This document shows positions 1-5,100 of a stretch of 7,828 nt of DNA, one piece after another; within the stretch, counting starts at the first letter, position 1; every line of letters starts with the position of its first letter. The notes beneath the pieces were generated by a model, which was not told the DNA's origin, did no database searches, and was given only the letters and a program-made list of their open reading frames with translations. The DNA lies in assembly GCA_945897765.1 (NCBI GenBank), contig CAMDGP010000097.1:1-7828 (forward strand). Direction: 5' to 3'. The stretch comes from Chitinophaga pinensis (lineage in GTDB: Bacteria > Bacteroidota > Bacteroidia > Flavobacteriales_D > Crocinitomicaceae). A program made the translations under genes and the position numbers.

Positions 1-111
1 AAGGAGGAACGTGAATTGTTTGAAAAATTAAAATCAAGTGAGAATTTTAGTCCAAGTGCAGAAGAAAGAGGAAAAGGATTTTTCAAACGCATGAGAGACA
101 TGTTTTCCTAA
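1..111 (+). CDS. C-terminal end of an unidentified protein (partial)
   Basis: An open frame runs in from the left edge and stops at TAA 109-111, giving 36 residues that begin KEERELFEKL and end FKRMRDMFS. The tail is rich in Lys, Arg and Glu, with no membrane segment or recognisable motif, so it is probably a soluble or cytoplasmic C-terminal tail. The stop codon is immediately followed by the ATG of the CPBP protease gene with no spacer, which suggests the two genes are co-transcribed and perhaps translationally coupled. I do not recognise the family. The frame is supported by its composition and by the tight junction with the next gene, not by homology. Confidence 0.6.
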   Translation, partial: KEERELFEKLKSSENFSPSAEERGKGFFKRMRDMFS

Positions 112-1011
112 ATGAAATTCATTGATGGAGCGATAAATGGAAAAAATGATGCCGTTCGTTATATTTTAGGTGTTACCTTAATAGTGTTCGCTTACATTAT
201 TGGTAGCACTTTTTTATTTATAGATATTGGCGTAAATTTCCATTCTGAATCAATTCCAGAAACAGAAAGTGAAATCATTCAATTAATAGGAAAAAATCGT
301 TTTCTTGCACTCGTTATGATTCCGTTTATATTTGTTTTCATTGCTTTATTTTTCATCACTACAAAAGTTCATGGTCGAAAATTCCTTCAATTAATAACAG
401 GTCGAACTTCAATAGATTTTAAACGAATTGCTTTTAGTTTTGGGGTAATCGTACTTATACAAACCCTACTTTTAGGAATTCAAGTTTATTTCAATCCTAA
501 TATCGTTTGGCAATTTGATATAAATAAGTTTCTACCCTTGTTTTTAATTGCTTTGCTTTTGATTCCTATTCAAACAACTTGCGAGGAGATGCTTTTTAGA
601 GGTTATATCATGCAAGGTTTTAAACTTCGAACTAAAAATAATTTAATCGCAATTCTAGTTTCAGGAATTATGTTTGGAATGGTTCACATTGGCAATCCTG
701 AAATTGAAGTAATTGGTTATCATATTATTGTCTATTATATTGCCGTTGGAATTTTCTTAGGACTTATTTCCTATTTCGATAACGGAATGGAATTAGCAAT
801 CGGTTATCACGCTGCAAATAATTTGTTTGCAGCATTATTGATTACTACCAATTGGCAAGTTTTTCAAACCGATGCTGTTTTTATTGACAACACACCACCT
901 CAAATTGGATGTGAAACAATTATTGGTATTTTGGTAATTCTTCCTCTCTTGTTTTTCTTGTTTAAACGCAAGTATAATTGGGGGAATTTAGAGTTAAAGG
1001 ATAAAAATTAA
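112..1011 (+). CDS. CPBP (CAAX/Abi-type) intramembrane metalloprotease family protein
   Basis: A 299-residue, very hydrophobic protein with about eight likely membrane segments (near residues 19-39, 64-83, 105-126, 139-153, 176-194, 203-221, 226-246 and 268-284). It carries the three CPBP motifs in order: EExxxR (CEEMLFRG, E158, E159, R163), FxxxH (FGMVH, F188 to H192) and HxxxN (HAANN, H233 to N237). In this family the glutamates and histidines form the membrane-buried active site shared with the Rce1 CAAX prenyl endopeptidase. Bacterial members act in the inner membrane, but their substrates are mostly unknown, and none can be named here. The ATG follows the upstream stop without a gap, so this is probably the second gene of an operon. 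No good terminator follows it. Family assignment is firm; the physiological role is open. Confidence 0.9.
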   Translation: MKFIDGAINGKNDAVRYILGVTLIVFAYIIGSTFLFIDIGVNFHSESIPETESEIIQLIGKNRFLALVMIPFIFVFIALFFITTKVHGRKFLQLITGRTSIDFKRIAFSFGVIVLIQTLLLGIQVYFNPNIVWQFDINKFLPLFLIALLLIPIQTTCEEMLFRGYIMQGFKLRTKNNLIAILVSGIMFGMVHIGNPEIEVIGYHIIVYYIAVGIFLGLISYFDNGMELAIGYHAANNLFAALLITTNWQVFQTDAVFIDNTPPQIGCETIIGILVILPLLFFLFKRKYNWGNLELKDKN

Positions 1012-1203
1012 ACCACGCTTAAGGTTTGTCAAAAATAAAAGTTAATCAGCGTCTAAAAAACAACTCGTCTTATTTTGGCATTCATCAGCTTTATCTGGTA
1101 AAAAACATAATGTAAATTAAGTTGAGAAATTTAAAAAAGTTTAAATTGATTGGAGAAAAATGGCTGATTTCTGACAATCCCTTTTGTAAAATAATCCTAG
1201 AAC

Positions 1204-1239
1204 AAAAAAAGCTGGAAAATTTTTCAATTCTCCAGCTTT
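1204..1239 (-). terminator. Intrinsic terminator of rpoD
   Basis: Read on the minus strand, a perfect 9-bp stem AAAGCTGGA/TCCAGCTTT (1239-1231 with 1216-1208) closes a 14-nt loop and runs straight into a T-tract (a run of seven A on the plus strand, 1204-1210). It lies 65 nt past the rpoD stop. On the plus strand the stem is followed by TCTCAATC rather than T's, so it works best for rpoD only. Confidence 0.8.
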
Positions 1240-1250
1240 CTCAATCTATT

Positions 1251-1301
1251 CAAAGTCGGCCAACATGGTGGTTTTGGTGGTGGTAATGCCGACCAACTTT
1301 G
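1251..1301 (-). other. Hairpin in the rpoD 3' untranslated region
   Basis: The arms GTCGGC (1255-1260) and GCCGAC (1288-1293) are perfectly complementary. They extend outward to CAAA (1251-1254) with TTTG (1298-1301) across a 4-nt bulge. On the rpoD transcript the large loop is rich in ACC triplets (the complement of the GGT run on the plus strand). The structure sits between the stop codon and the terminator. It could stabilise the 3' end of the sigma-factor mRNA, but it lacks a U-tract and is not itself a terminator. Confidence 0.45.
1263..1286 (+). other. Trp-rich codon run resembling a trp leader peptide end
   Basis: In one plus-strand frame the sequence reads ACA TGG TGG TTT TGG TGG TGG TAA, that is Thr-Trp-Trp-Phe-Trp-Trp-Trp-stop, with Arg-Pro just before. 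The frame is open back to TAA 1113-1115 but contains no ATG; only TTG, CTG or ATT codons could start it. The run lies inside the loop of the 1255-1293 hairpin, as leader-peptide control codons often do. No trp gene is in the window, and the next plus-strand gene starts more than 1.1 kb away. It may be an attenuator relic or a chance GGT-rich tract. Confidence 0.25.
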
Positions 1302-1303
1302 AG

Positions 1304-2173
1304 TTATCCTAAATAAGTTTTTAAAGACCTATTTTTTGAAGTGTGTTTTAATCTTCTAATTGCTTTTTCTTTTATTTGACGCACTCGCTCGCGTGTTAAA
1401 TCAAACTTTGAACCAATTTCTTCAAGCGACATTGGCATTTTACCCTCGAGTCCGTAAAACATGGAAACAACCTCACTTTCTCTTGCTGTCAATGTTCTTA
1501 ATGAAGTGCGAATGTCGCGTCTTAAAGATTCTAAAGCCAATCCAGAGTCAGGACTTGGCAATGAATCACCTGTCATAACATCGTACATACTTGAAGATAA
1601 TTCATCTCCATCAATTAAAGGTGCATCCATTGAAACATGTCTTCCTGTTTGCGAAAGTGATTGTTTAACTTCTTCTGTTGAACAATCTAAAAACTCTGCC
1701 AATTCATCAGCTGAAGGTGGACGTTCGAATTTTTGTTCTAATTCCGAAAAAGCTTTGTTTATTCGATTAATATTTCCAATTTTATTCAAAGGTAAACGAA
1801 CAATTCTTGCTTGCTCTGCTAAAGCTTGAAGGATCGACTGACGAATCCACCAAACGGCATAAGAAATAAATTTAAAACCTCTTGTTTCATCAAAACGTTC
1901 TGCCGCTTTTATTAATCCTAAATTACCTTCATTGATTAAATCTGGTAGCGCTAAACCTTGATTTTGATACTGTTTAGAAACAGAAACAACAAATCGTAAG
2001 TTCGCTTTTGTTAAACGTTCTAAAGCAACACGATCACCGTTTCTAATTCGACGTGCCAACTCAACTTCTTCATCTGCACTAATCAAATCAACTCTACCAA
2101 TTTCTTGAAGATATTTATCCAAAGAAGCAGTTTCACGATTAGTTACTTGTTTTGCAATTTTTAATTGTCTCAT
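1304..2173 (-). CDS. rpoD: Primary RNA polymerase sigma factor, short Bacteroidota type (RpoD/SigA)
   Basis: A 289-residue sigma-70 family protein that directs core RNA polymerase to housekeeping promoters. Region 1.2 is at about residues 17-50 (SLDKYLQEIG). Region 2 spans 55-125, with the core-binding signature DLINEGNLGLIKA (78-90) and the -10 recognition/melting segment FDETRGFKFISYAVWWIRQSI (94-114). Region 3 is at about 130-210. Region 4 has the helix-turn-helix SLEEIGSKFDLTRERVRQIK (249-268) for the -33 element. It lacks the long region 1.1 of proteobacterial RpoD, as is usual in Bacteroidota. ATG 2173 is chosen because it gives the family's typical MRQLKI start; an in-frame TTG three codons upstream is less likely. 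It stands alone on its strand, divergent from the aldehyde dehydrogenase, with its own terminator. Near-consensus -7 boxes upstream (for example TAGCGTTTG at 2211-2203) have one extra base, so I assign no promoter. Confidence 0.96.
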   Translation of the reverse strand: MRQLKIAKQVTNRETASLDKYLQEIGRVDLISADEEVELARRIRNGDRVALERLTKANLRFVVSVSKQYQNQGLALPDLINEGNLGLIKAAERFDETRGFKFISYAVWWIRQSILQALAEQARIVRLPLNKIGNINRINKAFSELEQKFERPPSADELAEFLDCSTEEVKQSLSQTGRHVSMDAPLIDGDELSSSMYDVMTGDSLPSPDSGLALESLRRDIRTSLRTLTARESEVVSMFYGLEGKMPMSLEEIGSKFDLTRERVRQIKEKAIRRLKHTSKNRSLKTYLG

Positions 2174-2425
2174 AACAAACAAAATTTAAGTGATATACTA
2201 TTCAAACGCTATTCATTTAAGTTGTTATACTAATGACGTTTAAAAATGAACTTTCTTTTGATAAATGTTCAATTACACGTAAAAAATGAGTATTCTTAAG
2301 GATTTATCGAATATTTGAAAGTTTACATATTTGACAATTATGCAAAGTCTAATCTGTGAAAATTTCATTAAAAAAACAGTAATTTTAATTTCACGCAAAT
2401 AATTCATTGATTTTAATTTAAATTA

Positions 2426-3820
2426 GTGCAAAAATCTCAAACTGTGGAAAATCTAACCGAAAATCAACTAACTTTTATACTTGAAAACCAAAAAGCTTTT
2501 TTTGCGACTCATCAATCGAAAAGCATTGATTTTAGAATTTTGCAATTAAAAAAATTAAAAGCTGTTATCAAAAAATATAAGGCTGAGATTACAATTGCGC
2601 TTCACAAAGATTTAGGAAAATCAGAACAAGAGGCTTACTTAACTGAAATAAGCATTGTAAATCAGGAAATTGATTTTCACATTTCAAACATTAGGGAATG
2701 GACTCAATTGAAAAAAGTGCATACACCAATTCATTTATTGCCCTCTAAAAGTAGAATTCAACACGAACCTTTGGGCTTAGCTTTAATAATTGCCCCATGG
2801 AATTATCCGTTTCAACTACTATTTAATCCATTAATTGGTTCTATTTCAGCGGGCTGCACAACTATTTTAAAACCATCGCCTTACACTCCTGAAATTGCTT
2901 CATTGATGGACAAAATGATTAAAGAAACTTTTGATGAAAATTATGTTGCAATTGTTCATGGCGGAAAAGAAGAAAATGAATTGCTACTAAAGCAACGCTT
3001 TGACATCATCTTTTTCACTGGAAGTCCAACACTTGGAAAAGTCGTAATGCGTGCCGCCGCAGAATACTTAACACCAGTCATTCTTGAGCTTGGTGGAAAA
3101 AGTCCTTGTATAGTTTATGAAAGTGCAAATATTGATGTTGCTGCAAAAAGAATTGCCTGGTCAAAAACTATAAATGCTGGTCAAACATGTATTGCACCCG
3201 ATTACTTGTTGGTTCATGAATCAATAAGAGATAAATTACTTACTAAAATTGAACAAGAATTAATAAAAATGTTTGGTGAAGATAGCCAAAGTAGTGAGTT
3301 TTATCCTAGAATAGTAAATCATAAAGCTTTTGAAAGATTAAAGAAATTAATGCAACATGGCACCATTCGTTTTGGAGGAAAAATTGACGAAAATGACAAA
3401 TTTATTTCACCAACCATTATTGATGATATAAAAGCAGAATATCCAATCATGCAAGAAGAAATTTTTGGTCCACTCCTACCCGTTTTGACCTTTAAAAACA
3501 TTCAAGAAAGCATCGATTTTGTAAATAAAAATGAAAAACCATTAGCCCTTTATGTTTATTCTGATTCCAAAACAGCAAATGAAGTTTTATTAAAAACTAG
3601 TTCAGGTGGTGCTTGCATTAATGACTGTTTGATGCACATTGCCAATCATTATTTACCTTTTGGCGGAGTTGGAAATAGTGGAATGGGTGGGTATCATGGT
3701 CACAAAAGTTTTTTAGCATTTAGTAATGAAAAAGCTGTTGTAAGTTCGTCCACCTTAATTGATTTACCATTTAAATATGTGCCGTTTAAGTACTTTAACT
3801 GGATAAAGAAAATTATTTAA
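2426..3820 (+). CDS. NAD(P)+-dependent aldehyde dehydrogenase, class 3 (ALDH3)-like
   Basis: A 464-residue protein with a complete ALDH fold and the length typical of the short class 3 group (fatty, aromatic and coniferyl aldehyde oxidation). The motifs are in order: APWNYP with the oxyanion Asn126; the cofactor-site lysine K149 in ILKPSP; the Rossmann turn FTGSPTLG (197-204); the general-base segment ELGGKSP with E221; the catalytic cysteine C255 in AGQTCIAPDY; EEIFGP (344-349); and PFGGVGNSGMGGYHGH (411-426). All key residues are present, so it should be active and cytoplasmic, with a short basic and aromatic tail. The likely job is oxidising medium-chain, lipid-derived or aromatic aldehydes; the exact substrate cannot be read. 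The start is GTG at 2426; a second in-frame GTG at 2444 is an alternative, and no Shine-Dalgarno sequence separates them. It appears monocistronic. Confidence 0.92.
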   Translation: MQKSQTVENLTENQLTFILENQKAFFATHQSKSIDFRILQLKKLKAVIKKYKAEITIALHKDLGKSEQEAYLTEISIVNQEIDFHISNIREWTQLKKVHTPIHLLPSKSRIQHEPLGLALIIAPWNYPFQLLFNPLIGSISAGCTTILKPSPYTPEIASLMDKMIKETFDENYVAIVHGGKEENELLLKQRFDIIFFTGSPTLGKVVMRAAAEYLTPVILELGGKSPCIVYESANIDVAAKRIAWSKTINAGQTCIAPDYLLVHESIRDKLLTKIEQELIKMFGEDSQSSEFYPRIVNHKAFERLKKLMQHGTIRFGGKIDENDKFISPTIIDDIKAEYPIMQEEIFGPLLPVLTFKNIQESIDFVNKNEKPLALYVYSDSKTANEVLLKTSSGGACINDCLMHIANHYLPFGGVGNSGMGGYHGHKSFLAFSNEKAVVSSSTLIDLPFKYVPFKYFNWIKKII

Positions 3821-4086
3821 TACATTGTTTTCCTAATAGGAGTCAGATTCAGAATAACATTAAATAAACCCAAAAGAAGAATAGGATAGAAATAGAAAAT
3901 ATGCTGATCAAACTATTTACAAGATTAATACAGTTGTGAAGCACTATTTAAGAATAAACTTAATTTTCATTACAAGTAATTACAACACTTATCCAAAGTC
4001 GCAAGTAATTATTCCACTATAAATTATCATATTAAGGGAACAAAGTAATATTTACCCAAGTACTACTGAATAAAATTTTCATACAG
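3821..4086. other. Gene-free interval between the aldehyde dehydrogenase gene and the rpsO promoter
   Basis: An AT-rich stretch with no credible coding frame; the longest ATG frame I followed (from 3901) stops after 12 codons. It contains short direct repeats: ATACAGTTGT at 3928-3937 and again at 4081-4090, the second overlapping the rpsO -33 element; and CAAGTAATTA at 3973-3982 and 4002-4011. These are short enough to be chance in AT-rich DNA. I see no clear terminator for the aldehyde dehydrogenase gene; TCCTA/TAGGA at 3831-3841 is too tight a palindrome and has no T-run. Confidence 0.5.
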
Positions 4087-4116
4087 TTGTTTTATAAAAA
4101 ACTATAACTATCTTTG
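4087..4116 (+). promoter_or_regulatory. Bacteroidota-type housekeeping promoter of rpsO
   Basis: A TTG at 4087-4089 (-33 element) is followed, after exactly 19 nt, by TATCTTTG at 4109-4116. This matches the established Bacteroidota consensus TTTG-N19-TAnnTTTG at every fixed position of the -7 box. Transcription should start near 4122-4124, giving an rpsO leader of about 50 nt. The sigma factor encoded at 1304-2173 would be the one to read it. Confidence 0.75.
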
Positions 4117-4127
4117 CGCTCGTAATT

Positions 4128-4175
4128 CCGAAAAGTTCGGATGCTACATAATAATCATTTTAAGAATATTAGCAT
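4128..4175 (+). promoter_or_regulatory. Structured rpsO leader, possible S15 autoregulatory element
   Basis: Two adjoining hairpins can be drawn between the predicted transcription start and the rpsO start. The first is CCGAA/TTCGG (4128-4132 with 4136-4140) around a 3-nt loop. The second begins at the next base: ATGCTA (4141-4146) pairs perfectly with TAGCAT (4170-4175), whose last two bases are the first two of the rpsO start codon. Such an arrangement could hide the start codon. Known S15 autoregulation in other phyla uses leader structures near the start; applying that here is inference. Confidence 0.35.
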
Positions 4176-4443
4176 GTATTTAGATTCATCTAAAAAGAAA
4201 GAAATCTTCGCTCAACACGGAGGTTCAGAAACAAACACAGGTTCAACTGAAGGACAAGTTGCATTGTTCACATTCAGAATTAGCCATTTAACAGAGCATT
4301 TGAAAAAAAATCGTAAAGATTACGGAACACAAAGAGCACTTCAATTGCTAGTTGGTAAACGTCGTAGCCTTTTAGATTATTTAAAATCAAAAGATATTGA
4401 AAAATACCGTGCATTGATTAAAGAATTGGGCTTACGTCGTTAA
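4174..4443 (+). CDS. rpsO: 30S ribosomal protein S15
   Basis: An 89-residue protein that binds the central domain of 16S rRNA early in 30S assembly and contributes to an intersubunit bridge. The family core is clear: HGGSETNTGSTEGQVALFT (residues 15-33), RISHLTEHLKKNRKDYGTQR (35-54) and LLVGKRRSLLDYLKSKD (58-74), ending KELGLRR. ATG 4174 gives the normal start MYLDSSKK and the usual 89-aa length. An upstream in-frame ATG at 4141 would add 11 residues foreign to the family and would leave a leader of only about 20 nt, so it is rejected. The gene has a strong promoter upstream and a terminator 33 nt after its stop, so it can be transcribed alone. In many bacteria pnp follows directly; here a repeat-flanked cassette intervenes. 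Confidence 0.97.
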   Translation: MYLDSSKKKEIFAQHGGSETNTGSTEGQVALFTFRISHLTEHLKKNRKDYGTQRALQLLVGKRRSLLDYLKSKDIEKYRALIKELGLRR

Positions 4444-4475
4444 TTCTCAACAATAGCAAAATTATTAAAGAGAGG

Positions 4476-4510
4476 GGACGTTCGGCTATGGTCGGGTGTC
4501 CTTTTTTTTT
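4476..4510 (+). terminator. Intrinsic terminator of rpsO
   Basis: An 11-bp stem GGACGTTCGGC/GTCGGGTGTCC (4476-4486 and 4491-4501, with several G-T pairs) closes a TATG loop and is followed by nine T's (4502-4510). Purines just upstream (AGAGAGG) can pair further into the T-tract. It should strongly separate rpsO transcription from what follows. Confidence 0.85.
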
Positions 4511-4532
4511 AGCGTGAGCTTAATAGAAATTA

Positions 4533-4580
4533 GAGGGAATGAGGGAATGAGGGAATGAGGGAATGAGGGAACGAGAGAAT
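4533..4580 (+). repeat. Tandem 8-bp repeat, GAGGGAAT x6
   Basis: There are six head-to-tail 8-bp units. Four are perfect GAGGGAAT (4533-4564), followed by GAGGGAAC (4565-4572) and GAGAGAAT (4573-4580), with a partial GAAT after. The degenerate copies lie nearest the four-helix-bundle gene. The array is non-coding, between the rpsO terminator and the gene start at 4611. Identical neighbouring units are prone to slippage, so copy number may differ between strains. Confidence 0.9.
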
Positions 4581-4610
4581 GAATTAGAATAAAATTAGTT
4601 GAAATAAATA

Positions 4611-4979
4611 ATGAAAAAACACAACTTTAGGGAAATTAAAATTTGGCAAGAAGCTTTAGTTATTGTTAAAGAAGTATATGCATTTACATCAAACTTACCT
4701 AAAGAAGAAAGATATGGAATTACCTCTCAAATAAATCGTTCTGCTGTTTCAATTCCATCAAATATTGCAGAGGGATCTGGTAGAACTTCAAACAAAGAAT
4801 TTATTAGATTTCTTGAAATAGCCATCTCTTCTAGTTATGAATTAGAAACTCAATTAATTTAAGCACAAGATTTATTTAATTTATCAACTAATGAATTAAT
4901 CGAAAACCTTCATGCATTACAAAATAGAATTGGTGGATTTACTCGACAAATAAAAGAAAGAATTGAAAAAGAAAATTAG
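4611..4979 (+). pseudogene. Four-helix-bundle (23S rRNA intervening-sequence type) protein, interrupted by an in-frame stop
   Basis: The frame begins MKKHNFREIKIWQEAL and carries the family core SQINRSAVSIPSNIAEGSGR (residues 39-58), then KEFIRFLEIA and ELETQLI. A TAA at 4860-4862 ends it after 83 residues. The same frame continues for 38 codons (AQDLFNLSTNELIENL to RIEKEN) to TAG 4977-4979, giving about 122 codons, the usual family size. Members normally read ETQL followed by hydrophobic residues and then A-rich helix, so one base change (TTA Leu to TAA) explains the break. The family was named from proteins encoded inside 23S rRNA insertions in some bacteria; members form oligomeric helix bundles and resemble the Avd protein of diversity-generating retroelements. 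Stand-alone copies have no settled function. The lost fourth helix probably prevents folding. No promoter or Shine-Dalgarno sequence is seen. Confidence 0.8.
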
Positions 4980-5007
4980 TAAAATTGTAAAAATCAAAAT
5001 AAATAAC

Positions 5008-5068
5008 ATCGTAAAAATCATTCACTCAAAAATCGTAAAGTCATTTACTCATAAAATCATTCACTCAT
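5008..5068 (+). repeat. Diverged direct repeats with TCATTCACTCA core
   Basis: The core occurs at 5018-5028 (TCATTCACTCA), 5041-5051 (TCATTTACTCA) and 5058-5068 (TCATTCACTCA). The segments starting ATCGTAAA at 5008 and 5032 form a longer 24-bp repeat, and TAAAATC recurs at 5052 and 5069. Read on the minus strand the core becomes TGAGTGAATGA, a relative of the GAGGGAAT units before the four-helix-bundle gene. The array ends about 30 bp before the pnp start. Confidence 0.75.
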
Positions 5069-5100
5069 AAAATCAAATTAAACAAGTAAATAAACAAAGT

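Larger units (their letters stand above)
1012..1303. other. Non-coding interval between the protease gene and rpoD
   Basis: About 290 bp without a supported gene, lying between a plus-strand gene and the convergent rpoD. The left two-thirds is AT-rich and featureless apart from a weak AAACC/GGTTT hairpin at 1010-1027 that lacks a T-run. The right third holds the rpoD terminator (1204-1239), a second hairpin whose arms are GTCGGC at 1255-1260 and GCCGAC at 1288-1293, and on the plus strand a Trp-rich codon run at 1263-1286. Confidence 0.6.
4533..5068 (+). mobile_element. Putative repeat-bounded four-helix-bundle cassette
   Basis: The segment from the GAGGGAAT array to the last TCATTCACTCA unit contains only the broken four-helix-bundle gene and lies between two normally adjacent genes. 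The upstream unit TGAGGGAATGA and the downstream unit TCATTCACTCA match as an inverted repeat at 10 of 11 bases, so the cassette has approximate inverted ends made of arrays. No transposase, target-site duplication or known insertion sequence is visible. Calling it mobile is inference from context; it may instead be locally grown repeats beside an old insertion. Confidence 0.3.

Noticed and set aside
1010..1027. AAACC/GGTTT hairpin as a terminator of the protease gene
   Set aside because: It has only 5 bp, an AT-rich 8-nt loop and no T-tract after it.
1360..1829. Open frames on the plus strand opposite rpoD
   Set aside because: They lie wholly antisense to a clearly conserved sigma factor, match no family, and have the composition expected of the complementary strand.
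2203..2211. Minus-strand TAGCGTTTG as the rpoD -7 promoter box
   Set aside because: It has three bases between TA and TTTG rather than two, and no TTG at the right distance upstream.
3928..4090. ATACAGTTGT direct repeat (3928-3937 and 4081-4090) as insertion footprints
   Set aside because: Ten-base identity in a short AT-rich interval is weak evidence, and nothing element-like lies between the copies.
4141..4173. Upstream ATG as the rpsO start
   Set aside because: The 11 added residues are not part of the S15 family and the internal ATG at 4174 gives the standard 89-aa protein.
4533..4580. Possible CRISPR array
   Set aside because: The units are 8 bp, head to tail, with no spacers; there are no cas genes nearby. 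It is a simple tandem repeat.
4860..4862. Programmed stop-codon read-through in the four-helix-bundle gene
   Set aside because: No recoding signal is apparent and the family does not use read-through; a nonsense mutation is simpler.
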